A DNA stretch of 64,000 nt from JACJWR01 sp964474045 (lineage in GTDB: Bacteria > Actinomycetota > Actinomycetes > S36-B12 > UBA10799). Position numbers and translations under genes: made by a program. The notes under the pieces were generated by a model. That model saw only the letters and a program-made list of their open reading frames with translations. It made no database searches and was not told where the DNA came from. Where the stretch lies: contig CAYYRC010000014.1 in the NCBI GenBank assembly GCA_964474045.1, positions 1 to 64,000 of the forward strand, read 5' to 3'. Position 1 is the stretch's first letter. Each line of letters starts with the position of its first letter. Positions 26,480-35,700 of the stretch are shown here, piece after piece.

Positions 26480-26977
26480 ATGGCCAGTCGAGAGTACGTC
26501 GCCGATGGGATCACGGTCCTGTGGGATGGCGAGAAGTGCATCCATTCCGCGCATTGTGTCCGCTCGCTACCGGGCGTCTTCAGGCCCGACGAGCGTCCCT
26601 GGATAGATGCCTCGGCCGCGACTCCCGACGCCCTCCGGCGCACCATCGACGGCTGCCCGAGCGGCGCCCTGGGCTACGTCATGCCTGAGGACGAGCTGGC
26701 TGCTGCCGGCGAGGCCGCCGCCGAGGAGGATGTCGTCGCCGAGGCGATGGGCATCGTCGAGCAGTCGGCCGCCGATGGGGTGACCATCACCGCCGAGGCC
26801 GATGGCCCGCTGGCGGTGTCGGGTCCGGTGCGGGTGTTGGCGGCCGACGGCTCGGTGCTGGAGGAGGCCGAGCGGGTGTGGCTGTGCCGCTGCGGCCACA
26901 GCGCGAACAAGCCCTTCTGCGACGGCAGCCATCGCCGGGTGGGCTTCACGGACGGCGGGCAGCCGGACCCGGTCTGA
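26480..26977 (+). CDS. Dual Fe-S protein: divergent 4Fe-4S domain plus CDGSH domain
   Basis: The product is 165 residues from ATG 26480, with AAGGA about 7 nt upstream. The N-terminal part has CIHSAHCVRSLPGVF and GCPSGAL, the pattern of the Fer4_19 (divergent mono-cluster) domain. The C-terminal part has CRCGHSANKPFCDGSH, the CDGSH motif with three Cys and one His that binds a 2Fe-2S cluster. A Glu/Ala-rich linker joins them. Such fusions are known small electron carriers or cluster-transfer proteins in bacteria. It overlaps no gene but converges tightly (6 bases) with the DEAD-box helicase. Confidence 0.88.
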   Translation: MASREYVADGITVLWDGEKCIHSAHCVRSLPGVFRPDERPWIDASAATPDALRRTIDGCPSGALGYVMPEDELAAAGEAAAEEDVVAEAMGIVEQSAADGVTITAEADGPLAVSGPVRVLAADGSVLEEAERVWLCRCGHSANKPFCDGSHRRVGFTDGGQPDPV

Positions 26978-26983
26978 GGCCGG

Positions 26984-28180
26984 TCAGCGGCTGCCCCGGC
27001 GCCGCCGCCGGGATCGGGTGCCGCCGGCTGCGGGGGCCCCGGGACGGGAACCCCGGGCGCGTCGCTCTTCCGAACGCGCCGGCGCCATCCCCAGGTCGCG
27101 CTGCAGGCTAGCGGCCTGCGCCGAGTCCTCGGCCGTCACCAACGACACCACGGTGCCGCGCGCACCGGCGCGACCGGTGCGGCCGGAGCGGTGCACGTAG
27201 TCCTTGTGATCGCCGGCCAGGTCGTAGTGGATGACACAGCGGACGTCGTCGACGTGGATCCCACGGGCGGCCACGTCGGTGGCGACGAGTACCTGGGCGC
27301 GGCCGTCGGTGAAGTCCGACAGCGCTCGGTCACGCTGCCGCTGCGAGCGTCCGCCATGGATGGCCACGGAGGCCAGCCCGGCGTTGGCCAGCTGGCGGGC
27401 GACCCGGTCGGCGCCGCGCTTGGTACGGGTGAAGACCACGGTGGTGCCGTGCTCGGCCACGAGGGCGGCGGCCGTCTTGGTGCGAGCCTCGCGGCTGACG
27501 GGCAGGAAGGTGTGGGTGGTGCGGTCGACGTGGTCGTGCCTGGGCTCGACTGCGCAGCGCACGGGGTTGCGCTGGTAGTGGCGCACCAGCACGTCGATGT
27601 CACCGTCCAGGGTGGCCGAGAACAGCAGCGTCTGCCGATCCGGCCTTACCGCGTCCAGCAGTCGGCGAACCTCCGGCAGGAAGCCCATGTCGGCCATGCG
27701 GTCGGCCTCGTCGAGCACGACGAGTTCGACCTCGTCCAGCCTCACGTCTCCGCGCCGGACGAGGTCGGCGAGACGTCCGGGGCACGCCACCGCGACCTCC
27801 ACGCCGCGGCGCAGGGCGCTGAGCTGGGGGCCGAAGCCCACGCCGCCGTAGAACGTTGCGACACGGATGCGCCGGCTTCCGATGAGGAGTTTGAGCTCGT
27901 CGCCGATCTGGGCGGCGAGTTCGCGGGTGGGGGTGAGAATGAGGGCTTTGGGGCGTCCCGGCCGGGCCTCGGTGACGCGCTCCACGACGGGGATGCCGAA
28001 GGCGAGCGTCTTGCCCGATCCGGTCGGCGCCCGTCCGCAGACGTCGCGGCCCTCGAGGGCAGGGGGGATCGCCTTGGCCTGGATGTCGAAGGCCTGGGTG
28101 ATGTCCCGTGCGGCCAGTCCGGCCACGAGTGAGGGGGTGAGGCCGAGGTCGGCCATGGGGGTGGTTGTCGTGCTGGTCAT
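26984..28180 (-). CDS. DEAD-box ATP-dependent RNA helicase
   Basis: The product is 398 residues from ATG 28180 with an AGGA site upstream. All core motifs are present: the Q-motif region (FDIQAKAIPPALEGRD), Walker A APTGSGKT, PTRELAAQI, DEAD in VVLDEADRMADMGF, SAT in LFSATLDG, and the second RecA domain with VATDVAARGIH and HRSGRTGRAG. The C-terminus is a short Arg/Gly-rich tail that could bind RNA. Family members unwind short RNA duplexes in ribosome assembly, mRNA decay or cold adaptation. A long, structured leader precedes it, which may control expression. Confidence 0.95.
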   Translation of the reverse strand: MTSTTTTPMADLGLTPSLVAGLAARDITQAFDIQAKAIPPALEGRDVCGRAPTGSGKTLAFGIPVVERVTEARPGRPKALILTPTRELAAQIGDELKLLIGSRRIRVATFYGGVGFGPQLSALRRGVEVAVACPGRLADLVRRGDVRLDEVELVVLDEADRMADMGFLPEVRRLLDAVRPDRQTLLFSATLDGDIDVLVRHYQRNPVRCAVEPRHDHVDRTTHTFLPVSREARTKTAAALVAEHGTTVVFTRTKRGADRVARQLANAGLASVAIHGGRSQRQRDRALSDFTDGRAQVLVATDVAARGIHVDDVRCVIHYDLAGDHKDYVHRSGRTGRAGARGTVVSLVTAEDSAQAASLQRDLGMAPARSEERRARGSRPGAPAAGGTRSRRRRRGSR

Positions 28181-28639
28181 GATGATCCTGTTCAGGAAGG
28201 GCTGCGACCTCCGGCGGTAGCCGGATCGGTTCGCAGCGCGAAAGTCGGTGAAGTCTCGAAGTGGCCGGCGGTGCCAGGGCAGCGGCGCACGTCGCGCCCG
28301 CGGCCGGTTCAGCCTCGCAGGAAGTGGCTGGGACTGGTAGCTCTCCAAGTACCGCCAAGCCTTGGCTGCGCCGCCGTCTGTGGGAAATCGCCCGCCGGTG
28401 TGTGAGCGCGGGGGACTTGCGGCCGCAGTGTCATGGCGCCGACCAAGGGATCGGCGCTGGCCCAACAGTAGCAGTGATCGGCATGGATCGGATGTGAGGC
28501 ATCGGTCCGCCGTCTGTGTGATGCGTCACCCGTGAGCTGCGGATGTATCCATTCCGCCCCCTCGTCCGTCCATGGGATGCAAGCGCAGCAGGCCCGGTTC
28601 GGGGCTGCTGCCGGGAACAACTGAGAAGGGATTCAGATC
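28181..28639 (-). promoter_or_regulatory. Long upstream region of the DEAD-box gene with a leader hairpin
   Basis: These 459 bases separate the DEAD-box start from the divergent DUF2892 gene and encode no protein that I can support. Next to the helicase start, CTGCGA (28202-28207) pairs with TCGCAG (28231-28236), and inside it CCGGC (28211-28215) pairs with GCCGG (28220-28224) around a 4-base loop. This would form a stable stem in the 5' leader, 22-56 bases before the start. Helicase leaders of this kind can be autoregulatory; that role is inferred. Confidence 0.4.
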
Positions 28640-28879
28640 ATGCAGCGGAATGAGGGAAACGTGGATCGCATCATCCGCCTCGTCGCGGCCGTGGTGGCTT
28701 TCGCAGTCGCGGCATTGGTGGGGTTCGGATCGGTGCTCGGAGTCGTGCTGGCGGTCGTGGGAGTGGTGATGCTCGTGACGGCCGCGGTCGGGTTCTGCCC
28801 GCTGTACCGCGTGTTCGGGCTTAGCACCTGTCCCGTGGACGGGCAGCCGACGAGCAAGCGGACCACCGCTGTCGGCTGA
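28640..28879 (+). CDS. Small DUF2892-family membrane protein
   Basis: The product is 79 residues from ATG 28640, with GAAGGG 10 nt upstream. It opens MQRNEGNVDRIIRLVAAVV, the usual N-terminal pattern of DUF2892 (YgaP-like inner membrane domain), has two transmembrane helices in a hairpin, and closes with a GFCPLYRVFGLSTCPV segment carrying two conserved Cys. In other proteins this domain follows a rhodanese; here it stands alone. Its function is unknown, with a sulfur-related role suggested only by family association. Confidence 0.85.
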   Translation: MQRNEGNVDRIIRLVAAVVAFAVAALVGFGSVLGVVLAVVGVVMLVTAAVGFCPLYRVFGLSTCPVDGQPTSKRTTAVG

Positions 28880-28923
28880 CGCCGAACCTCCGGCCAGACG
28901 TTTGCGCGCCTACGCTCGTTGCC

Positions 28924-29718
28924 ATGGAACAGGCTGAGCTCGCCGAGCTGCTCCCGGCCGAGATCCCCGGCCTGCTGCGGTACGCCACCTCGATGGTGCG
29001 CGACCAGCAGCTGGCCGAGGATCTGGTCGGGGACACCTGCGTCCGGGCGTTGGAGCGGGCTGCGTCGTTCCGGGGGGATGCGGCGCTCGCGACCTGGCTG
29101 CACCGGATTCTGCACAACCTTGCCGTGGACCGCGCCCGGGCGCAGCGGGAGGTCCCGGCCGAGGATGTGGAGGCCGAGGTGGAGCTGCGCTGGCAGGACA
29201 ACGACTACACGGTCGATGCCGCCGTGGTCGTGGCGCGGGCGGAGACGGCGGCGGAGCTCCACGACGCGCTCATCCGGCTGCCCTATTCGCACCGTGCCGT
29301 TGTCGTCCTGCACGACGCGCATGGCATGACCGCCGCCGAGGCGGCCGCCGTCTGCGGCATCTCGGTGCCGGCCGCGAAGCAACGTCTGCGGCGCGGGCGC
29401 ATGATGCTCGTCACGGCGCTGGCCGAGGGCGTGGAGCGGCGGCGTGCGGTGCGCGGCGTGCCGCTGAGCTGCTGGGAGGCGCGACGCCGGGTGAGCGACT
29501 TCCTGGACCACGATGTGGATGAGGCGACCGCGGTCATGCTGCAGACGCATCTGGCCTCGTGCCCCACGTGTCCGGCACTCTACGCCTCGCTCGTGGCCGC
29601 CACCGACGCCCTGGCCGCGGGGGAGGACGCCGCCCGTCGGCGCGACCCCGACTCGACCATCCCGCCCGGCATCGAGCAGAGGCTCCGTGCTGCTGCCAGC
29701 CGACCGGACCGCCACTAG
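28924..29718 (+). CDS. ECF sigma factor with C-terminal zinc-finger (anti-sigma-like) domain
   Basis: The product is 264 residues from ATG 28924. TACGCT at 28911-28916 lies 7 nt before the ATG, which would fit a leaderless transcript. Sigma-70 region 2 covers about residues 8-75 (LAEDLVGDTCVRALERAASF, then TWLHRILHNLAVDRARA). Region 4 covers about 110-165 (LPYSHRAVVVLHDAHGMT, then AAVCGISVPAAKQRLRRGR). The C-terminal 85 residues hold a zf-HC2-like module: a Cys in SCWEAR, a His in QTHLASC and the CPTC pair. Normally this zinc domain sits in a separate anti-sigma factor; here it is fused, so control is likely within one chain. No separate anti-sigma gene is adjacent. Confidence 0.9.
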   Translation: MEQAELAELLPAEIPGLLRYATSMVRDQQLAEDLVGDTCVRALERAASFRGDAALATWLHRILHNLAVDRARAQREVPAEDVEAEVELRWQDNDYTVDAAVVVARAETAAELHDALIRLPYSHRAVVVLHDAHGMTAAEAAAVCGISVPAAKQRLRRGRMMLVTALAEGVERRRAVRGVPLSCWEARRRVSDFLDHDVDEATAVMLQTHLASCPTCPALYASLVAATDALAAGEDAARRRDPDSTIPPGIEQRLRAAASRPDRH

Positions 29719-30087
29719 CTGCAGCGGCCCATCCGGGGTGTGGCAGCTTTGCCGAGCTTGGCCAACATGTGCGGTGCGGCCGGATCACAGGTGCGGACCC
29801 TGGTCGGATCGCGTTCAGAGGTCGGCGCTCACCTCTCGCTCTCGGCGGAACGCACTGCAAAGTGTGGTCTTGGCCAACGACTGGCCTGCCGCAAGCGCCT
29901 GACGCGCTTCTTGGTGAGGTTTACCGGCCGAGATTGGGCGAGTAAACCTCACTGCCGAGTGCGCCCGCCGCTCGCCTGGAGAATAGACCTCACTTTGGCG
30001 CGCGGGAGGGTCCGAGCTTGGGCTGGGGTGCGTGGTGGCCCGGGCATCGGCCAACGACCGGGATCGCGTGAACGCTCGGTCCGCGGC
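29719..30087. other. Intergenic stretch without a supported gene
   Basis: These 369 bases lie between the ECF sigma gene and the CobW stop. No reading frame shows protein character. The main content is the nested palindromic repeat at 29858-29997. Confidence 0.5.
29858..29997. repeat. Nested inverted-repeat element
   Basis: Four related motifs are arranged as two nested inverted pairs. Outer: CAAAGTGTGGTCT (29858-29870) with AGACCTCACTTTG (29985-29997), 12 of 13 paired. Inner: GTGAGGTTTAC (29914-29924) with GTAAACCTCAC (29942-29952), perfect, 17-nt loop. All four share the core GTGAGGT or a one-base variant of it. It may be a dispersed palindromic element or a bidirectional terminator between converging genes. 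Confidence 0.6.
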
Positions 30088-31134
30088 TCACGCGGCCAGG
30101 CAGGAGTCGAACAGCTGCTGCAACTCATCCGATCGGAGGCTGCCCGGTGCGCCGATCACCACCAACCTGGTGCCAGCAGGTCCGCTCCAAAGCTCCCCAG
30201 GGGTGATTTCGACGCGGCGGCACACGACCTGCAAAACGCTCGCCCGCTCGGGTTCCTCGCACGTGCGGACGATGCCCTTGCATCGGAACACGCTCCCGGG
30301 CAGCCGGTCCATCGCCCCGCGGAGCAGCGGCAGGGACATCGGCGCTTCGGTTGCGTAGGTCCAGGTGTCGAACCGCGGATGGTCGCCCCCAGGATCGGGC
30401 GTCTCATCCGGCGTGGACCCAGCCCTACCCAAAGCTGCCGCCGCGTATCGGCCCACCGACAGCAGCACCTCGTCGGGCACCTCGGCGAAGTCGGTTGCGA
30501 ACACCCGGATGTTGTCGAAGTGCGCATCGATCCACCCACGCACCGCAGCCACCTCGCCCGGCCCTGCCATGGTGACCTTGTTCAGGACGACCATGTCCGA
30601 GAAGGCGATCTGCAGCAGCATGAGCCGCTCGATGGCAGGCTCCGCGGCGAGTGCCAGCACCTGGTCGGCATCCACCAGGCACGTGACGCCGTCCAGCCGG
30701 ATGCGGTCGCGCAGGGCAGGGGAGTTGAAGGCCATCGTGATGCCGCCGGGGTCGGCCACGCCGCTCGCCTCCAGCACGATCAGATCGGGGGGATGGTGGT
30801 CCCTCTGGCGCCCGGATTCATCGGACCCTCCGAGCAGGTCCAGGACGGTCTGCACCAGGTCGTCGCGCAGAGAGCAGCAAGTGCACCCGTTGGCCAGGCT
30901 GACGACCCCGTCGGCGACGCCCACGATCAGCTCCGCGTCGATGTTGAGCGTCCCGAAGTCGTTGACCAGCACCGCGACCCGCAGACCGTGGTCCCCGGAC
31001 AGGATCCGGTTGAGCAGCGTCGTCTTGCCCGCGCCCAGGAACCCCGTGAGGATGGTGAGCGGAACGGCGTTGTGCTGGCCGGCGTCTCTCTCGTCGCGCT
31101 CGAGTGCGCCGGCGCCGCTCCGGTCCGGGGTCAC
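30088..31134 (-). CDS. CobW/G3E-family GTPase (metallochaperone)
   Basis: The product is 348 residues. GTG 31134 overlaps the stop of the MBL gene by 4 bases (GTGA), supporting coupled translation. The G3E GTPase signatures are clear: Walker A GFLGAGKTTLL, the metal-binding CxCC motif in NGCTCCSLRDDL, and VLNKVT for guanine recognition. A CobW C-terminal domain follows (TWTYATEAPMS to SVFRCKGIVR). G3E proteins deliver Zn, Co, Ni or Fe to target enzymes using GTP. Its tight link to a metallo-beta-lactamase-fold hydrolase suggests that this hydrolase is the client. The client assignment is inferred. Confidence 0.9.
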   Translation of the reverse strand: MTPDRSGAGALERDERDAGQHNAVPLTILTGFLGAGKTTLLNRILSGDHGLRVAVLVNDFGTLNIDAELIVGVADGVVSLANGCTCCSLRDDLVQTVLDLLGGSDESGRQRDHHPPDLIVLEASGVADPGGITMAFNSPALRDRIRLDGVTCLVDADQVLALAAEPAIERLMLLQIAFSDMVVLNKVTMAGPGEVAAVRGWIDAHFDNIRVFATDFAEVPDEVLLSVGRYAAAALGRAGSTPDETPDPGGDHPRFDTWTYATEAPMSLPLLRGAMDRLPGSVFRCKGIVRTCEEPERASVLQVVCRRVEITPGELWSGPAGTRLVVIGAPGSLRSDELQQLFDSCLAA

Positions 31135-32501
31135 TTCTGGGCGGGCGTCGGCGGGCCGGGCTTCGCCGGGGTCTTCACTGCGTCCGCGGGCGGGTTGGGG
31201 GCTCCGCCCACCATCATCGAGGTCTGCATCTTGAACTCCGGCGGCAGCGGGTGCGCCCAGCGCCGCACCTGGTCTGCCGGCGTGTAGACCTCCGGCGGGA
31301 ACTCCAGGTCGCGCACGGACTGCTCCTGGTTGGCGATGAAGGGGTTCTTGACCTCCACGTCGTCGGGCATCTTGCCGTCGAACTCGTTGGCCAGCAGCCA
31401 CTCCGGAGTCGCCCGGGCGGTGTTGGTCGTCTCCGGCAGCGCCGCCTCGCGGATCCAGAGCTTGTCCTTGGTCACGTTGACCACGGTGTGGTCGATGCCG
31501 AAGGCGAACATGCCCTGGTAATGGGTGCGCACGCCGGCGATCATCTCGCCGATCATCTCTCGGTCGTACGAAAGGTGCGTCGCCATCGCCAGCCGCGGCT
31601 GGATCAGATGGGCGAGGTAGCCGGCGGCGTAGTGAGAGGTGTGGAAGTTGTCCAGGGTGAATGCGCCGATGAACGGCGACACCCCCTGCTTCAGCGCCCA
31701 CAGCGCGACGTTGTCCACGGCCATCTCGGTGACGAACACGTCACAGCCCTCGGCGTACTTCGCCGTGAGCTTGTCCGGCTTGCCGTCGCCGGTCCAGACG
31801 AAGGACAGGCCGTTCCAGTCGAGGCGGTAGGCCGAGGCGCCGTCCACGGCGTGCGATCGCCGCCAGTGGGTGACCTTGACGCCGTCGGCGTCGTAGCAGA
31901 CGCCGCCGTCGTCGTGGTAGTCGAACTCGGTCACGTCGATCTTGTAGCCGTCGGCCAGCGGCATGCCGGCGGCCTGGATCGACGTCCACAGGCCCATCTG
32001 CTGCATGTGCTCGGCCATTGCCGCGGTCCCGAGCTCGGGGGTGCGCCCGGAGGGGCCGATGATCCGCAACGGCTTCCAGCGGCCGTTGAAGGGCGCGAAC
32101 TGCCACAGGTAGGGGATGTCTGCATAGTGGTCGAGGTGCAGGTGGGTGAGGAAGATGTCGTTGATCTCCGGCACGGGGACCTGGTTGGCGATGATGTTGC
32201 GAAGGCAGCCGGGTCCGAAGTCGAAGAAGAAGCGCTTGCCGTTGCCGAGCTCGACCATGATGCAGGTGCCGGCCTGGGACTGGCGCGGCGGCCAGGGCTG
32301 GCTACCCATGAAGATGATGCGCATCTCGTCCGGGCCCAGCGGCTCGCTCTGCGGGAAGTAGTTGGTCTTGTTCTTCACCGATGGCGTGGGCTGGTAGTAC
32401 GGCGGCATCGTGATGCCGCTGCCGGGAGGCGAGCCGTAGGGGTTGTGGGACTCGGCGAAGATGGCGTCGTCGTCGGTCGTTGGTGTGACGGGATCGGTCA
32501 T
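31131..32501 (-). CDS. MBL-fold metallohydrolase (GntH-like)
   Basis: The product is 456 residues from ATG 32501, with GAGGAG about 8 nt upstream. The metallo-beta-lactamase fold is shown by FFDFGPGCLRN, the zinc motif THLHLDHYADI, the later LSYDREMIGE and the DGxD-like VWTGDGKPDK region. A Pro-rich opening (YGSPPGSGITMPPYYQPTP) and a Pro/Ala C-tail flank the domain. It most resembles the group containing GntH from guanitoxin biosynthesis, whose reaction is not settled. No signal peptide is seen. It is divergent from lanM, with 267 bases between the starts, and forms an operon with cobW. Confidence 0.82.
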   Translation of the reverse strand: MTDPVTPTTDDDAIFAESHNPYGSPPGSGITMPPYYQPTPSVKNKTNYFPQSEPLGPDEMRIIFMGSQPWPPRQSQAGTCIMVELGNGKRFFFDFGPGCLRNIIANQVPVPEINDIFLTHLHLDHYADIPYLWQFAPFNGRWKPLRIIGPSGRTPELGTAAMAEHMQQMGLWTSIQAAGMPLADGYKIDVTEFDYHDDGGVCYDADGVKVTHWRRSHAVDGASAYRLDWNGLSFVWTGDGKPDKLTAKYAEGCDVFVTEMAVDNVALWALKQGVSPFIGAFTLDNFHTSHYAAGYLAHLIQPRLAMATHLSYDREMIGEMIAGVRTHYQGMFAFGIDHTVVNVTKDKLWIREAALPETTNTARATPEWLLANEFDGKMPDDVEVKNPFIANQEQSVRDLEFPPEVYTPADQVRRWAHPLPPEFKMQTSMMVGGAPNPPADAVKTPAKPGPPTPAQK

Positions 32502-32591
32502 GGCGACGCTCCTCGTTGTCGGTGCCGGCCGCGATCGGCGGGACTGTGCCTGACCATGCAGCCGCTCGTCCTTCACGCTACTCGCGGAACG

Positions 32592-32627
32592 CGGCCGTGG
32601 GTATCGCCCCCGGCCGTGGGTATCGCC
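32592..32627. repeat. Tandem direct repeat upstream of lanM
   Basis: CGGCCGTGGGTATCGCC occurs twice, at 32592-32608 and 32611-32627, with a 19-base period. It lies between the divergent MBL and lanM genes, about 140 bases before the lanM start. It could be a pair of regulator sites. Confidence 0.45.
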
Positions 32628-32768
32628 TCGTCCGCTGGCATCGCCCGGCGTCGCCCGAGTGCGGCTGCGGGGCAGGGGGGTGCCAGGTCGTGCGAGGCCG
32701 TAGCGTGAGGACCGATGAGCCAGGCCGGGTGGCATCACCTGACCACCCGGCGCAGTGAGGAGTGGCAG

Positions 32769-35700
32769 ATGACAACCGCGGTGTCGGCTGCAGCGCCTGA
32801 CCCGAGCTCGCTGCCGGCTCTGGACCGCCGCATCGTCCAGCATGGGCACCGCTGGCCTGACCGATTGCTGCGGGCAGCCGAGGTGCGGGAGCCGGCCGTG
32901 GAGTCGCCCACCCTGCGGAAGTCGACCGGGGCTGCGGGCCCGACAGCAGCCGAGGAGGCGGTCGAGGCCGACGTCGCGTCCTGGCGCGAGGCGGTGGACC
33001 CGGCAGGGGCCGGACTCTTCGCGAAGCGGCTGGCGTGGGCGGGACTGGACCCGGAACGGCTGGGCGAGTGGTTGCCCATGGCGAGCGCCCCGAGCGCACC
33101 GAGCGACGCTGAGCGGCTGCCAGAGTGGTGGCAGGAGCTCGAGGAGCTGCGCGCGGCGGCTCGCAGCGCGACCCGCGACGACGCGCCTGCGCGTGGTCGG
33201 CCTGCGGACGCCTCGGACATCCCGTTCGCCGATCTGCTCGCACCCATCGTGAGCTGGAACGCCGAACGGCTGGCCCGCGAGCTCGGCACCGAACACCGAC
33301 GTCGGGTGGCCGACGCTGCCTGGGATGGCCTGCAAAGCGCCCTGCTGCAGCGACTCGCTGAGATCTGCGCACCGACGCTGGGCCAGGAGTTCTCGCTCAC
33401 CAGGACCGCGGGCGCCAATTTGACCCTAGGCCTGCTGGCGGACGCCGGGGCCGGGGCGCCGCACCGGGGCAGGTACCGGGCTTGGTGCCGCGACCAGCTG
33501 GCCGACGGATTGACGGGGATCCTCGGCAAGTACCCCGTCCTCGGGCGCCTCATCGTCATGGTGGGGCAGCAGTGGCGTCGCAACACCGCGCAGCTCCTGT
33601 CGCGCGTCGCGCGCGACCGCCAGCTGCTGTCCGCCCGCCTCGGGGTGCCCGCGGCAGCATCGCTCGTCGGCGTCGAGGCCGGATTGAGCGATCCCCACCG
33701 GGGTGGCCGAGGCGTGGCTGTGCTGTCGTTCCAGCAACTCCTGGACGATGGCCGCGCGGATTCCGCCGAGCCGGTGTGGCGGGTCGTCTACAAGCCGAAG
33801 GATGTCCGTATCGAGGCGCAGTTCCAGCAGGTGCTGGCGCTGGTCTGGTCGTGGGTCGGCGAGGCCCCGGAACCCCTGGAGGTGGTGCCGGGAGCGGCTC
33901 TAGCCGAGGGCGGGGGTGAGTACGGCTACTGCTCCTACGTCCGGGGAAGACCATGCGAGGGTGGTGCCGAGCTGCGGCGGTTCTACCGGAACGCCGGTCG
34001 GCTTCTGGCCGTCCTGCACCTGCTCGGTGCCACCGACGCGCACTGCGAGAACCTCATCGCGGCCGGCCCGCAGATCCATCTGATCGATGCCGAGACGCTG
34101 CTGCAGCCAGCTGAGGTGGACGGCGACGACGGGCCCGCCGGCGCCGGCGATCCGCTGTCGCCCGGCCAGGTCGGCGATCCCCTCATCGCCGACTCGGTGC
34201 TGCGGGTGGGCATGTTGCCCACGTGGGTGCTGGGGGGGAGTCCGCCAGTTGCGTACGACATCAGCGCTCTGGGGGTCGAGTCGAGCGGGTCGCCGGTGGT
34301 GCGACCCGGATGGGCGCACATCAACACCGACGACATGGTCTGGGTCCGCGTCTCGGAGGAGCGGTCGCAACCGACGTCGTTGCCGGTGACTGCGGGGCGG
34401 CCCAACCCGCTCGCCGACTGGGTCGACACCCTCGTGGCTGGTTTCGAGGAGGTGTATCGCGCCGCCATGGTGCCCTCCCATCGCGAGGAGCTCCTCGGCG
34501 CGCTCGGCGGATTCCACGGCTTGCGGCGTCGTGTGGTGCTGCGGGCCACCAGGGTGTACGCGCTCGTCCAACAGGCGGCGCTGCGGCCCCGGGCGCTGCG
34601 GGACGCCAATGCCCGGGCTTTCGAGTTGGAGCGGCTGGCCAGGAGCAGCCTTCTCGCCGACGGACCGGGCCCGCTCTGGTCGGTTTTCGCCGCTGAGCTC
34701 GTGGACATGGAGAACCTCGATGTTCCCTATTTCGACTACCGCCTGGGAATGGACACGGTGGACTCGGCAGATGGGACCATCTTCGGGCTCATCAGGGCAG
34801 ACGGCCTGGCGCAGGCCGTCGACCGGGTGGGACGCCTGAGCGAGCGCGACCTGGACTGGCAGCGTCGGATCATCCGCTCCGCCATCCTGGCCCGATACCA
34901 GCGCATGTCCTCGAACCAGGCGCCGGAAGGGCCTTCGGCGGCGCTGCGGCGACCGGGACGGCCGCCGGGTCGGTCATCGTTCGCCCTGTCGTCGGAGTCG
35001 GCGCGTGACGCCGCCCACACGATCGCGGTCGAGCTGGAGCGTGATGCGATCTGGGACGGTCGGGGGAACCGGACTTGGCTCACGCTGTCGCTCCTGCCGG
35101 ACGCCGAGCGGCTGCAGCTGGGGCTCATAGGCGACGGGCTCTATGACGGACGTGCGGGCTTAGCCGCGTTTGCGGGTCTTCTGCGAGCCGGTGCAGCGCG
35201 TCCCGATGGCGAGGCCATGTTCGCCCCCGCGTTGCAGAGGCTGACCGGCGCCGATCCCTATGCGCGACTCCGCTACCTGCGTGACCTCGGTCTCGGCTGG
35301 GGAGGCCTGGGGGGCATTCTGCGGATGATCGATCTTCAGCGATCCTCCATCTCCACGTCGCTTCTCAGCGCTGCCCAGGAAGCGGCCCTGCTGACGTCGG
35401 CGGCGGAACTGATCGGGCGGGATCCCTACGGTGACCTGCTCTCCGGCGTGGCGGGCCTCGTCGCCCCCGTGGCGCGGCGTCATCGCGCCGAGTCCGACCA
35501 GGCCACGGCGCGCTTGCTGGCGGCGGCGGCGGAAAGGCTGGTGTCGACACAGTTGGACGAGGGCGGCTGGCCCAGTCCCATCGCGTCCCGCCCGCTGACC
35601 GGGCTGGCCCACGGCGCGGCCGGGATGGGGTTGGCGCTGTTGGAGGCAGGCACCGCTCTTGGCCGGTCGGACTATGTCGAGGCCGCGGCTCGGGCCTTCG

